Shown: positions 16,918-26,540, counted from the first letter of the stretch. The stretch: DNA of 64,000 nucleotides from Croceitalea rosinachiae (GCF_031846445.1 NZ_JAVRHR010000002.1:682001-746000); one strand, 5' to 3'. Made by a program: numbers and translations. The notes: generated by a model from the sequence alone, not told the origin.

Positions 16918-17790
16918 ATGTCAAATATTGGATTGATTATTGAAGAACGTAGTCGTGATATTGGAGACTTTTTGGTAGGCAGATTAATTCCATTTCGAAA
17001 AAAAAGAATGATAGGTCCATTTATATTTATAGATCATATGGGACCTACAAAATTAGGTCCTACAAAATATATGGATGTAGACCAACATCCACACATTGGT
17101 CTTTCTACCCTTACTTTTATGCTTGAGGGCGAAATTATGCATGAAGATAGTATCGGTACAAAGCAATTGATACAGCCCGGCTCAGTAAATTGGATGACAG
17201 CTGGAAAAGGAGTGTCACATTCTGAACGAACCCCAAAAAATCTGCGAAATGGCAGCGAATTTATAGCTCACGGCTATCAAATATGGGTGGCACTGCCCAA
17301 GGATTTAGAAGATGTGGCTCCTGATTTTCATCATATGAAAGGAGCTGAGTTACCAAAATGGGAAGAAGGCTCTGCAAAATTCACTTTAATAGCGGGTGAG
17401 GGGTATGGTCAAAAGTCACCGGTACCTACCTATTCATCACTATTTATGGTTGAAATCAAAAACGCAGATACTTTTGCACTTAATATCAATGGTAAACTTA
17501 AAGGAGAAATAGGCATTTGTATTGTTAAAGGCAGTATTGCGGCCTGTGGAGAAACTGTAGGAAAAGGTAATATTTTAGTTTCTAAAGTTGAAGACACATG
17601 TGATATAACCCTAAATCCAAACTCACATCTCTTACTTTTTGGTGGTGAACCCTTTCCTGAAGAACGATATATTTACTGGAACTATGTTTCTAGCTCAAAA
17701 GAGAAAATTGAGGAAGCAAAAAAGGCGTGGAAAAATAAGAGTTTTCCAATGATGGAAAATGATACTTCTTATGTTCCATTACCAAATTAG
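16918..17790 (+). CDS. Pirin family bicupin protein
   Basis: The 290-residue cytoplasmic protein carries the pirin N-terminal cupin: FIFIDHMGP (~41), HPHIGLSTLTFMLEGEIMHEDS (~62-83) with the metal-binding histidines and glutamate, and MTAGKGVSHSE (~101). The C-terminal cupin is less conserved and ends with FGGEPFPEERYIYWNYVSS, typical of the family. Some pirins are quercetin dioxygenases and others are redox or regulatory proteins, so the substrate is open. It has its own short upstream region. Confidence 0.88.
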   Translation: MSNIGLIIEERSRDIGDFLVGRLIPFRKKRMIGPFIFIDHMGPTKLGPTKYMDVDQHPHIGLSTLTFMLEGEIMHEDSIGTKQLIQPGSVNWMTAGKGVSHSERTPKNLRNGSEFIAHGYQIWVALPKDLEDVAPDFHHMKGAELPKWEEGSAKFTLIAGEGYGQKSPVPTYSSLFMVEIKNADTFALNINGKLKGEIGICIVKGSIAACGETVGKGNILVSKVEDTCDITLNPNSHLLLFGGEPFPEERYIYWNYVSSSKEKIEEAKKAWKNKSFPMMENDTSYVPLPN

Positions 17791-17834
17791 GAAATAGGCC
17801 AAAAATGCTCGTATTTTAGTACCAAATCGGCTAT

Positions 17835-19316
17835 ATGCTTTCAAACAAGAATTTTTTAACGTTTATGGCGCTCTCAGCTATTTATTTGTTAGGCTTAAAT
17901 TCTTGTAACTCAAAGAAACAGAAAAGGGAAGAAGTTCTTTATAATCAGTATTGCGCCAGCTGTCATATTGTCCCAAAAATTGATGAGCTTCCAAAAGATA
18001 TCTGGGAGAATTCCATTCTTCCTGATATGTTATCTAGAATGGATATTGAAGAAATGTATCAAAATCCAATTACTGCGAAGTCGGGATTTAGACCAAAAAT
18101 CAAACTTCAAGACTGGCTTCTGTTAAAGAATTATATTATCTCTTTAGCACCTGACAAATTACCTTTAACACAGCTACCTAACAACTCTATTATTGAACAA
18201 TTTCATTCCAAACCCCTAGCCTTAGATGATCAGAACGGTGCATTTATAACTTATTTAGAATCAGATCAACAACGATTATTTTTTGGTGATATCTCTAGTA
18301 GTTTACGCTCATACAATTTCAATTCAAATAACATTACCCAACACTATCAGGGTAAAACACCTATTACTTGGTTCAATCACCAAGAGTCATTAGAAATAGT
18401 TACTGAGGTAGGAATTTTAGATCCTTCAGAGTTGGAACAAGGAAAGTTGTTTTCTAAAATTAGTGGGGATACGCTTGGTTTAAGTATTAAATTTCATAGA
18501 CCAGTACATACTTTAGTGGAAGATTTAAACAAAGATGGGAAACAAGAATTGGTCGTTAGTGAGTTTGGAGACAAGACCGGTAGTTTATCCCTACTGATTA
18601 AAAACGATAGTATGGGTTACTACAAAAAGGAATTATTGAATCAACCTGGCTGTATCAGAACCATAGCAAAAGACATGAATAAAGACGGTAGAACAGATTT
18701 GATAACATTGACTTCTCAGGCAATGGAAAGTATAACCATATTGTACCAAGAAGATAACCTTAAGTTCAGAGCTGATAAGGTGCTTGAGTTTCGTTCTGTA
18801 TATGGCAGTAGTTGGTATGAATTGGTAGATTATAACGGAGATGGTTTTGATGATATTATTACTGTAAATGGCGATAATGCCGACAAATCTTATGTTCACA
18901 AGCCCTACCATGGCATGCGAATTCATTTAAATGATGGGTCAAATAACTTCAAAGAGACTTATTTCTATCCTTTAAATGGAGCTACCCGTGTACTAGCAAG
19001 AGATTTTGATCAAGATGGTGATGTAGATTTCGGGTTGATTAGTACTTTCCCTGATTACGAAAAAGCACCGGAGCTTTCGTTTGTTTATTTAGAGAATAAA
19101 GATTCAAAAAATTATAATTTTACCACTAAAGTTTTAACGGATCCAAATGCAGGACGGTGGTTTCTAATGGATGCGGCTGATATTGATAGTGATGGTGATG
19201 AAGATATTATTTTAAGTTCTTTTACCTATGTTTTTACTCCAGTGCCCAAAGATTTATCAAAACGATGGTCAGAGAATAATGTAGACATACTAATACTGGA
19301 AAACAAATTGAATTGA
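17835..19316 (+). CDS. Cytochrome c-like/VCBS-repeat lipoprotein
   Basis: The signal peptide ends in a lipobox (LGLNSC, Cys ~24). A single haem-binding CASCH motif follows at ~40-44, with a helical segment containing a methionine (LPDMLSRM) that could supply the second ligand. From ~200 on there are FG-GAP/VCBS-type calcium loops (DLNKDGKQE, DMNKDGRTD, DYNGDGFDD, DFDQDGDVD, DIDSDGDED), which predict a beta-propeller. It is probably an outer-membrane or periplasmic lipoprotein. It begins a run of four coupled genes whose other members act on the cell wall or on peptides. Redox role is inferred from the haem motif only. Confidence 0.8.
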   Translation: MLSNKNFLTFMALSAIYLLGLNSCNSKKQKREEVLYNQYCASCHIVPKIDELPKDIWENSILPDMLSRMDIEEMYQNPITAKSGFRPKIKLQDWLLLKNYIISLAPDKLPLTQLPNNSIIEQFHSKPLALDDQNGAFITYLESDQQRLFFGDISSSLRSYNFNSNNITQHYQGKTPITWFNHQESLEIVTEVGILDPSELEQGKLFSKISGDTLGLSIKFHRPVHTLVEDLNKDGKQELVVSEFGDKTGSLSLLIKNDSMGYYKKELLNQPGCIRTIAKDMNKDGRTDLITLTSQAMESITILYQEDNLKFRADKVLEFRSVYGSSWYELVDYNGDGFDDIITVNGDNADKSYVHKPYHGMRIHLNDGSNNFKETYFYPLNGATRVLARDFDQDGDVDFGLISTFPDYEKAPELSFVYLENKDSKNYNFTTKVLTDPNAGRWFLMDAADIDSDGDEDIILSSFTYVFTPVPKDLSKRWSENNVDILILENKLN

Positions 19317-19744
19317 AACAATCACTTGTTTTTTTCTTGTTTATACTTCTTGTTATTCTAGCAAGTTGCAATCAGAATAAAAAAAGTATATCCCCTAATA
19401 AACACAACTGGTTTGGGCATCAAGTTACCGTATCTGCATATAATTCGGTGACTTGGCAAACGCTTGGTAATCCTAACATAGCTGCATGGGGAGACACCTT
19501 AATACCTGGTATGAAGTGTATTGCGGTTTCAAGGGATTTATTGACATTAGGCATAGATCACAATACAATGGTAAAAATCGATACTTTCCCTGATACTTTT
19601 TATGTAAAGGACAAGATGAACCGTAAATGGACAAACAGAATCGATATTTATATGGGTAATGATGTAAAATCAGCAAGAAATTGGGGGAAGAAAAATTTAC
19701 AGATTTGTTATGCAATACCAATTGATACATTAAATACAAAATGA
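19313..19744 (+). CDS. 3D-domain lipoprotein (putative lytic transglycosylase-like)
   Basis: A 143-residue lipoprotein (lipobox ILASC). It has a 3D (Asp-Asp-Asp) domain of the double-psi-barrel type: PNIAAWGDTL, IAVSRDLL and KWTNRIDIYMG carry the conserved aspartates, near ~60, ~76 and ~115. Such domains are found in MltA-like transglycosylases and RlpA-like proteins that act on peptidoglycan. The TTG start overlaps the preceding TGA stop (TTGA), which indicates translational coupling. The stop in turn overlaps the next ATG. Confidence 0.75.
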   Translation: MKQSLVFFLFILLVILASCNQNKKSISPNKHNWFGHQVTVSAYNSVTWQTLGNPNIAAWGDTLIPGMKCIAVSRDLLTLGIDHNTMVKIDTFPDTFYVKDKMNRKWTNRIDIYMGNDVKSARNWGKKNLQICYAIPIDTLNTK

Positions 19745-20409
19745 AAAGAACAAAAAGATATAGTACACTTTTAATTGTATACATTTTTTTGATTTCGTGC
19801 ACTACGAAGAAATCGATTGTAGACAAGCCCATCACCTTTAGCAAAGAACGTATAGAACTAACCAAGGAGTATTTATCACGGCGTTATAAGCTAGAACAAG
19901 ATTCTCCTGACATACTACCAAGAATGATAGTACTTCATTGGACCGTGATTCCAACTTTTGAGGAATCATTTGAGGCTTTCAAAAATCCTACACTTCCTAA
20001 TTGGCGACCTGATATTGAAAATGTAAGTGGTTTAAATGTTTCCGCACATTTTTTGGTAGACAGAGATGGCACTATTCACCGTTTAATGCCAGAGACTATA
20101 ATGGCAAGGCATGTTATCGGTTTAAACCATTGTGCCATAGGGGTTGAAAATGTGGGTGGAACTTCTGATTTACCGTTGACAAAAGCGCAGCTAAAAGCGA
20201 ATATTTGGCTGGTAAAGCATCTAGCTGAAAAATATGATATTGAATATTTGATTGGGCATTACGAGTATACCGATTTTGAAGATCATCCACTTTGGTTAGA
20301 AGTTGATGATGGCTATAGAACAGAAAAGACTGATCCGGGGGAAGAGTTCATGAAAAAGGTGCGAAAAGCTACTAAAAAGTTTAATTTTAAAGCCGTTCCT
20401 GAAAAGTGA
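19741..20409 (+). CDS. N-acetylmuramoyl-L-alanine amidase (Amidase_2) lipoprotein
   Basis: The 222-residue lipoprotein (lipobox LISC) has an Amidase_2/PGRP domain: VLHWTV (~65) with the first zinc histidine, SAHFLVDRDGTIHRL (~101), HCAIGVENVGG (~132) and a LIGHYEYTDFEDHP stretch with the later ligands. It should cut the bond between muramic acid and the stem peptide. It overlaps the upstream 3D-domain gene by ATGA and the downstream carboxypeptidase gene by GTGA, so the trio is a tightly coupled wall-degradation or recycling unit. Confidence 0.85.
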   Translation: MKRTKRYSTLLIVYIFLISCTTKKSIVDKPITFSKERIELTKEYLSRRYKLEQDSPDILPRMIVLHWTVIPTFEESFEAFKNPTLPNWRPDIENVSGLNVSAHFLVDRDGTIHRLMPETIMARHVIGLNHCAIGVENVGGTSDLPLTKAQLKANIWLVKHLAEKYDIEYLIGHYEYTDFEDHPLWLEVDDGYRTEKTDPGEEFMKKVRKATKKFNFKAVPEK

Positions 20410-21893
20410 AAATTATGAAATCAAGATTTTTAGTTTTATTGACCTCTTTATTTGTTTTTCATTTTGGAGAGTCACAAGAGATTACTGAAAAACTATATGA
20501 GACCTATGGAAAATATAAAGAAATCACTTTAAGTAAAAGACGAATCAAATACATTCAGCTAGAACCTTTGATTGAAGACCTTTCTACAAATGCTCTGTTT
20601 GAGGTGAATAAGGTTGGCGAGTCTATTGAAGGTCGAGATTTGAACTTAATTAGTATCGGCACAGGTAAAATTAATGTTTTTTTATGGTCACAAATGCATG
20701 GTAATGAGCCAACAGCGACACAGGCCATTTTTGATATTTTTAATTTTTTAGATTCAGATAATCTTCAAAAAGAAAAAGCGCTGATTCTCTCTAAATTAAA
20801 ATTACATTTTTTACCGATGTTAAATCCTGATGGGGCTGAAAAATATCAGCGCCGGAATACCTTAGGTATTGATATCAATCGTGATGCTTTACGTTTACAA
20901 TCACCAGAAGGGCAGACTTTAAAAAGAGTTAGAGACAGTTTAGATGCAGATTTTGGTTTTAATCTTCACGATCAAAGCACATATTATAATGCAGAACGCA
21001 CACCTAAACCAGCAACAATATCTTATTTAGCTCCTGCATACAATTATGAAAAAGAAATCAATGAAAAGCGAGGTAATGCTATGAAAGTAATAGTATTCAT
21101 GAATACTGTTATTCAGCGTTATGCACCTGGTCAAGTGGGGCGATATAATGATGCTTTTGAACCAAGGGCTTTCGGAGATAATATCCAAAAATGGGGCACC
21201 AGTACCATTTTGATAGAATCTGGAGGTTACAAGAATGATGCTGAAAAACAAGAGATTCGAAAACTTAATTATGTTTCTCTTCTTTCTGCAATTTATACCA
21301 TTGCAAATGGCAGTTATAAGGATATTTCCATTGATAAATATGAAGAAATTCCTCAAAATGACAGAAAGTTATTTGACTTAAAAATTGAGAATGTCACTTA
21401 TGAACTTTTAGGTAAGAATTATGTTTTGGATTTAGGAATTCACAGAAATGAAATTGATAATGAAAGGCGTATAAAATTTCATTACAAGAGTGTTATTGCG
21501 GATCAAGGAGACCTATCAACCTACTATGGTTATGAGAATTTTGATGGAGCTGGTTACAAAATAGTTCCTCCACGAATGGTAGCAAAAACAGTTCCTTCAA
21601 GTGGAAATGAAGAAGGCTTTTACATCTTAAATAGTGAATCATTTTTAAAATTCGGTCAAGCTTATATCAGAATGACCAATATCCCTAAAGAGCTTAAGTA
21701 TTCTAACTCTCCATTACATGTAGTGCCCACCAACTATAAATTAAATGACTTTAGATTGCAACCGGGCATGAATCCGACCTTTTTTCTTGAGAAAAACGGC
21801 AAAATAACGCACGCTATTATTAATGGTTTTTTAATTGATGTTAGAAAACCATTGGATAATCAAAATTTTTCAAATGCGCTGATTTATCGCTAA
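20406..21893 (+). CDS. Secreted M14-family zinc carboxypeptidase
   Basis: The 495-residue protein has a signal peptide and an M14 domain. Zinc ligands are HGNE (~99) and NLHDQ (~179), the substrate motif is NPDGAEKYQRRN with DINRD, and the catalytic glutamate is in ILIESGG (~255). The C-terminal ~200 residues form a second domain without a recognised family. It starts at GTG overlapping the amidase stop; an ATG three codons later is an alternative. It probably trims peptides released from the wall or imported proteins. It is the last gene of the operon; its stop overlaps a small antisense frame. Confidence 0.85.
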   Translation: MKIMKSRFLVLLTSLFVFHFGESQEITEKLYETYGKYKEITLSKRRIKYIQLEPLIEDLSTNALFEVNKVGESIEGRDLNLISIGTGKINVFLWSQMHGNEPTATQAIFDIFNFLDSDNLQKEKALILSKLKLHFLPMLNPDGAEKYQRRNTLGIDINRDALRLQSPEGQTLKRVRDSLDADFGFNLHDQSTYYNAERTPKPATISYLAPAYNYEKEINEKRGNAMKVIVFMNTVIQRYAPGQVGRYNDAFEPRAFGDNIQKWGTSTILIESGGYKNDAEKQEIRKLNYVSLLSAIYTIANGSYKDISIDKYEEIPQNDRKLFDLKIENVTYELLGKNYVLDLGIHRNEIDNERRIKFHYKSVIADQGDLSTYYGYENFDGAGYKIVPPRMVAKTVPSSGNEEGFYILNSESFLKFGQAYIRMTNIPKELKYSNSPLHVVPTNYKLNDFRLQPGMNPTFFLEKNGKITHAIINGFLIDVRKPLDNQNFSNALIYR

Positions 21894-22057
21894 TAACCAA
21901 ATTGAATGGCAATACCGCTTTCATAAGTCAATAAAACAACCAACATACCCATTAGTGTACAAACAATACTTGAAAAGATAGAAAGTAAAATCCCCTGAGT
22001 CCAAAAGGGAAATGCAGCTATAGGTCCATTTTTTAATACATCTTGAATAACATCCAT
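21890..22057 (-). CDS. Putative 55-residue membrane microprotein
   Basis: A minus-strand ATG frame encodes 55 residues with an amphipathic start (MDVIQDVLKNGPIAAF), one clear membrane helix (GILLSIFSSIVCTLMGMLVV) and a polar tail with YESG. It occupies most of the 337-bp gap between the M14 gene and the DUF1080 gene, overlapping the M14 stop by 3 bases. A hydrophobic helix with proper borders is unlikely in random AT-rich sequence, but no homologue is known to me. The remaining 22058-22230 shows only AT-rich leader. Confidence 0.4.
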   Translation of the reverse strand: MDVIQDVLKNGPIAAFPFWTQGILLSIFSSIVCTLMGMLVVLLTYESGIAIQFGY

Positions 22058-22230
22058 AATAGTGTTTTTTTGAGTTTAATAAATGTTTAGTTTTTAGGAT
22101 GTTCTAATAAGTTTTCAATAATAAAACAACCAATGGGCCATGAAACCCTACTTTTTATTAGATACTAAAGAGTCGAAAAACAGTTATAAAGAATTTCAGT
22201 ATCTTTCAATTAATCAAAAAACACTTTAAA

Positions 22231-22836
22231 ATGAAAAAAAGCCATCTTCTCTATCTATTATTATTTGCAATTAGTCTTACGACCTTTGGACAGAAAAAAA
22301 CCACTCTTTTTAATGGTGAAAATTTAGATGGCTGGGTTATCCACGGTACCGAAAAATGGTATGTTGAAAATGGAGAATTGATTTGCGAAAGTGGACCTGA
22401 TGAGGCTTACGGATATTTATCCACGGAAAAGCACTATGACAATTTTGAATTGACTTTAGAGTTCAAACAAGAAGCTAATGGAAACAGCGGGGTATTCTTT
22501 AGATCTACTTTTGAGGGGACAAAGGTAACTGGGTGGCAGGTAGAGGTTGCCCCACCGACAAAGCATACCGGAGGTATTTATGAATCTTATGGGCGAGGTT
22601 GGCTGATTAAACCAGATAGCGGTAAGGACAATATGCTGAAAATGGGACAATGGAACAGCATGAAAATCATTGCCAATGGGGCCGAAATCACTACCTATCT
22701 TAATGGAGTGGAAATGGTTCAAATAAAAGATGAAAAAATTGGCAAAGGTAAAGGTGCTATTGCCTTGCAAATACATGATGGAGGTGGAATTAAGGTCAAA
22801 TGGCGAAATATTAATGTTCAGCCAGTAGTAAAGTAA
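22231..22836 (+). CDS. Secreted DUF1080 (3-keto-disaccharide hydrolase-like) protein
   Basis: A signal peptide (1-20, ending FGQ) precedes a single DUF1080/PF06439 concanavalin-like domain: LFNGENLDGWVIHG, ELICESG, LSTEKHYDNFELTLEFK, NSGVFFRS and WNSMKIIANG. The family has been linked to hydrolysis of 3-keto-glycosides, with acidic and metal-binding residues in the jelly roll. It is probably periplasmic. It converges on a second DUF1080 gene with an 18-bp gap. No partner 3-dehydrogenase is in the window. Confidence 0.82.
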   Translation: MKKSHLLYLLLFAISLTTFGQKKTTLFNGENLDGWVIHGTEKWYVENGELICESGPDEAYGYLSTEKHYDNFELTLEFKQEANGNSGVFFRSTFEGTKVTGWQVEVAPPTKHTGGIYESYGRGWLIKPDSGKDNMLKMGQWNSMKIIANGAEITTYLNGVEMVQIKDEKIGKGKGAIALQIHDGGGIKVKWRNINVQPVVK

Positions 22837-22854
22837 AAAAGTTGGTAGCTTAAT

Positions 22855-23775
22855 TTATTGGACTGGAGTGACCACAAACTTTCTGAATTCTATAGGACCA
22901 TGATCCCCCTGAATTAAAAATGGTCCTGGTTCCCCTTCTTTGCTATCGATAGCACCTCCAGTAATTCCAGGAATGGTTTGGTCATTAATTACCGTTTTTC
23001 CATTGGCAACCACAGTAACTCTTCTACCGATTAAAGTAATATCATATGTCTGCCATTCACCAGCGGCTTTTGCGACATTTTCATTAGGCTCTAAAAAGCC
23101 ATAAATCCCACTGAAATATATGTCTGAAGCTGGTAATCCTATATTATCCGCTATCTGAACTTCATAGCGCCCTCTAAGATAAACGCCGCTATTGCTGCCC
23201 TTTGGGTACCGAAATTCTATATGTGCTTTAAAATCAGTAAACTTTTCATCACTAATAAGGTTTGAACCAGACTGTGGACTTTTTAGAATTCCATTTTCAA
23301 CCACCCATTGATTTTCACCTTCTGCATGCCATCCACTTAGGTCACTTCCATTAAAAAGTACAATTGGATTTTCCCATTTTACGCTTGAAGTACGAATTAA
23401 GTCAGGAGCTCTAGAGGCTTTCCAATTATATTGTTTCCCATCAACATATGTCATGGTGCCTATAAGTTCAGAATCTATAAGTTCGGCATTGAATTCCATA
23501 TCTCCACCTTCCGGTTCCCACTGTCTAGGAATGGCAAAACCTATAGAACCCTCATTTTCAACGATTTCAGCAATGGGTCGAGCGCTGCCAAAAGCAAATA
23601 CAAATCGACCAACTAACGTAGCATGACCTGAATGTCTTATTTCTAACCAAGAAGGAACTTTTTTACCTTCAAAATCCATTTCTATGTCCCACCTTCCTTC
23701 TAAAGGATTTACTTCTTGAGCAGTTACACATAATGTTAGCAGACAAATTGCTAGAAATAGTACAATGAATTTCAT
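22855..23775 (-). CDS. Secreted two-domain DUF1080 protein
   Basis: The signal peptide ends at TAQ (~19). Residues ~25-120 form a small beta-rich domain (GRWDIEMDFEGKKVPSWLEI) of lipocalin-like appearance. Residues ~135-306 are DUF1080: LFNGSDLSGWHAEG, NLISDEKFTDFKAHIEFR, SNSGVYLRGRYEVQI and GEWQTYDITLIG. It probably acts on oxidised or other sugars in the periplasm. It faces the single-domain DUF1080 gene tail to tail, so the two are not one transcript. Confidence 0.82.
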   Translation of the reverse strand: MKFIVLFLAICLLTLCVTAQEVNPLEGRWDIEMDFEGKKVPSWLEIRHSGHATLVGRFVFAFGSARPIAEIVENEGSIGFAIPRQWEPEGGDMEFNAELIDSELIGTMTYVDGKQYNWKASRAPDLIRTSSVKWENPIVLFNGSDLSGWHAEGENQWVVENGILKSPQSGSNLISDEKFTDFKAHIEFRYPKGSNSGVYLRGRYEVQIADNIGLPASDIYFSGIYGFLEPNENVAKAAGEWQTYDITLIGRRVTVVANGKTVINDQTIPGITGGAIDSKEGEPGPFLIQGDHGPIEFRKFVVTPVQ

Positions 23776-23841
23776 ATGGGTATAAAATATAAATTAACCC
23801 ACAATATACTAAAATCAATACATTAAAATAATGAAAAGATG

Positions 23842-24930
23842 CTATTCACAACCTCCAATAAAACCGGTGGCATTAAACTTTGTTTGCACTGCACCTTGTA
23901 ACGCTCCATCAGTCAACTGAATAACTAAATTATTTTCGCCGCTACCATCACGTTTGGGGGTACAATACTCAAAAAGATAAAAACTGTTTGCTTGTTCAGA
24001 TACACGAGCTGATATTTGGTTAAAAGTAGTCTCCAATTCTGCGGCATCGCTTGCCACTACACTTGCAGTTTTACCAATATCACTTAAAATTTGGGTGTCA
24101 ATCTCCGCGCCTAGGCCAATGGTAAAAAATGAAATATTTGGGTTGGCGTTATTGACAGCGTTTAAAGCACTTTGCTCTGTAAATCGGGATGCCTGGTCCG
24201 TTCCATCTGTAAACAAAACCACAGAAGCAGCCCCAATCGCTTCATTTTGATTCGTTTCTTGAATCAACTCTTCAGCAATATTGGTCGATTTAATTACAGC
24301 ACCATAAAGGTCTGTCGAAGGGTCATTACTAATATTTTCATCTATACCATCAATCGCAGCAGTAAGTTCGGCTATGGAAGACGTTAGCGGATTTAATAAG
24401 TGCAGTACATCTTCACCATCAAACCAATAAATGGCCATTTTGAACCAATCGGTAGCAGGCGATGGCATCACATTATTCACAAAACTTGTTGATGCTACTT
24501 TTAGCTCATCAAGACTACTTTGTAAAACAGAATTGCTTAAATCGAGAACAAGAAGGGTATTGTTATTAAAAACTTGTGAGTTAGGTGAAATTCTTGCAAA
24601 AGATTCAGAAGATGAAATTGTATTAAAGCAGTCATCATTTCTACCTTGCTCGTAAATAGTGAACTGGTCAGCAGATAGTCCAGAAATAGGATTCCCGAGC
24701 ATATCGGTTACTTTGAACAGTATGGATACTTTGCCAGGTAATGTTGTAAATTCTTCTTGAATTGACAATAAAAGTTCGTTATCATCAAATCCTAAACAAG
24801 AATCGGGGTTTTCACCTTTGCCGAGTTCTCCTTGATTGAGATTAAAATTCACGTCATCATCAGAATTACCGCAAGAAACGAAAAGGACAAAAACAAGTAT
24901 CGACAGAAAAGACTTCGCGTAGGTTTTCAT
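23842..24930 (-). CDS. VWA-domain lipoprotein
   Basis: The start is placed at MKTYAKSFLSILVFVLF; 19 further codons are open upstream but would bury the signal peptide. The lipobox is LFVSC. After an acidic linker there is a domain that talks of VTDMLGNPISGL, then a von Willebrand A domain (~120-310) with an intact MIDAS start LVLDLSNS and later LFTDGTD. Binding of a protein or metal-dependent ligand at the cell surface is the general role; the partner is unknown. It stands alone, transcribed away from the YdjC gene. Confidence 0.75.
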   Translation of the reverse strand: MKTYAKSFLSILVFVLFVSCGNSDDDVNFNLNQGELGKGENPDSCLGFDDNELLLSIQEEFTTLPGKVSILFKVTDMLGNPISGLSADQFTIYEQGRNDDCFNTISSSESFARISPNSQVFNNNTLLVLDLSNSVLQSSLDELKVASTSFVNNVMPSPATDWFKMAIYWFDGEDVLHLLNPLTSSIAELTAAIDGIDENISNDPSTDLYGAVIKSTNIAEELIQETNQNEAIGAASVVLFTDGTDQASRFTEQSALNAVNNANPNISFFTIGLGAEIDTQILSDIGKTASVVASDAAELETTFNQISARVSEQANSFYLFEYCTPKRDGSGENNLVIQLTDGALQGAVQTKFNATGFIGGCE

Positions 24931-25024
24931 TTTCAAAATTTTATGGTTCTTTCCAAACAACGCAAAAACTAAACCAATAGTGTACATTAAGAAAATTTTG
25001 TAGTTTCAATAACAATTGTTTCTT

Positions 25025-25963
25025 ATGACAAATAACATCAAAATAATTATTCTGATAAGTTTATTGTGCGCCCACGAGCTGTCTTACTCACAAAATGTGG
25101 CTCAAAAGTTGGGTTATCCAAAGGAAGCAAAATTACTTATAATTCATGCCGATGATTTAGGTCTTAGCCATTCAGAAAATAGGGCCAGTATCAAGAGTTT
25201 GGAATCTACACCAGTTAATTCTGGGAGTATAATGGTTCCATGCCCTTGGTTTCCTGAGGTTGCTCAGTATTTCAAAAACAATAGCAATTTTGATATTGGA
25301 GTTCATTTAACACTTAATAGCGAGTGGACTTCTTATAAATGGGGTCCAGTCACTTCAAAGGATTCTGTTAATACCATAGTTAATAAAAATGGATTCTTCT
25401 ATGACAACATTCCTGCAGTCGTTCAAAATGGCAATCCTGAACATATAAGACTTGAATTGAAAAATCAAGTTAAGAAGGCATTACAAAATAAAATTGACGT
25501 CACTCACCTTGATGCGCATATGGGTACTGCAGTTTCTTCTAAAGAATTTTTAAAGAAATATTTAGAAGTTGGCAATCAATTTCAGTTGCCAGTTTTATTG
25601 GTAGAAAACGATATGCTTAAAGAAACCGAGATTATGAACTTAATGTTAGAAGGAAATCAAATAACAGTGGATAAATTATATACCGCCAGCCCTATAGATT
25701 TCGAAAATGGTATGGATAATTTTTATACCAAAACTATAAACAAATTAGAACCAGGATTGAATACTTTTCTAATTCATTTGGCGTATGATGACGAAGAAAT
25801 GCGTGCAGTAACCATTGGAAAAAGGAATTGGGGATCAACTTGGCGTCAAGCTGACAATGATTTCTTTTCAAGTGAGGTTTGCCAAAAGCTGTTAAAAGAA
25901 AACAATATTATTTTGGTTACATGGAGAGAAATAAGGGATAAGATTGTACGATCAAAAAATTGA
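25025..25963 (+). CDS. Exported YdjC/ChbG-family carbohydrate deacetylase
   Basis: The 312-residue protein starts at ATG 25025 with a signal peptide (to SYSQ, ~22). The YdjC fold is shown by LLIIHADDLGLSHSENRA (metal-binding DD pair), FDIGVHLTLNSEW and VTHLDAHMGT (further histidine ligands). Relatives remove acetyl groups from chito-oligosaccharides or other small sugars. The secretion signal is less usual, since ChbG acts in the cytoplasm, and it suggests a periplasmic substrate. Single gene. Confidence 0.82.
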   Translation: MTNNIKIIILISLLCAHELSYSQNVAQKLGYPKEAKLLIIHADDLGLSHSENRASIKSLESTPVNSGSIMVPCPWFPEVAQYFKNNSNFDIGVHLTLNSEWTSYKWGPVTSKDSVNTIVNKNGFFYDNIPAVVQNGNPEHIRLELKNQVKKALQNKIDVTHLDAHMGTAVSSKEFLKKYLEVGNQFQLPVLLVENDMLKETEIMNLMLEGNQITVDKLYTASPIDFENGMDNFYTKTINKLEPGLNTFLIHLAYDDEEMRAVTIGKRNWGSTWRQADNDFFSSEVCQKLLKENNIILVTWREIRDKIVRSKN

Positions 25964-26067
25964 TTACTTGTAAAAAATTGTTAAAGAAAAATACTAGCTG
26001 TTAAAAATCAGCAATCCTTTTTAATTTTTGGTAACTTGAAGCCAACAAAGAATCAATTCAATAAACT

Positions 26068-26529
26068 ATGCCGACGTATCAAATCAAAGTAAATGGGAAG
26101 TCTCAATCAGTAGATGTTTCAGCTGATACTCCCGTATTATGGGTCTTAAGAGATCATTTAGATTTAGTGGGCACCAAGTATGGCTGCGGAATAGGTCAGT
26201 GTGGTGCGTGCACAATTCATGTTGATGGGACAGCTATGCGAAGTTGCTCCATGACATTGGAACAACTTGATGGAAAATCTATTACTACAATTGAGGGCCT
26301 TTCTGAAGATGGAAAACACCCTGTTCAAGAAGCTTGGAAGGAAGTTGATGTACCGCAATGCGGATATTGCCAGGCCGGTCAGATAATGACAGCCTCTGCT
26401 TTCTTAGAAAAGAACCCTAATCCTACAGAAGGAGAAATCAAAGATGCCATGCACGGAAATATATGTAGATGTGCTTCTTACAATAGAATATATAGAGCGG
26501 TTGAAAAAGCTGCTGAACAAATGTCATAA
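26068..26529 (+). CDS. [2Fe-2S] small subunit of an Ior/aldehyde-oxidase-type molybdoenzyme
   Basis: The 153-residue protein has a plant-ferredoxin-like [2Fe-2S] site, CGIGQCGAC (~41-49) with a later cysteine, and the four-helix second [2Fe-2S] domain with QCGYCQAGQ (~98) and GNICRCASY (~131). This matches the alpha subunit of isoquinoline 1-oxidoreductase and relatives, which pass electrons from the molybdenum centre. It is the first gene of the molybdenum-cofactor operon, 11 bases before the catalytic subunit. Confidence 0.92.
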   Translation: MPTYQIKVNGKSQSVDVSADTPVLWVLRDHLDLVGTKYGCGIGQCGACTIHVDGTAMRSCSMTLEQLDGKSITTIEGLSEDGKHPVQEAWKEVDVPQCGYCQAGQIMTASAFLEKNPNPTEGEIKDAMHGNICRCASYNRIYRAVEKAAEQMS

Positions 26530-26540
26530 AACCCAAAAAA

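Noticed and set aside
26000..26067. Molybdenum-cofactor riboswitch before the molybdoenzyme operon
   Set aside because: The leader is too short and AT-rich and shows none of the expected stems.
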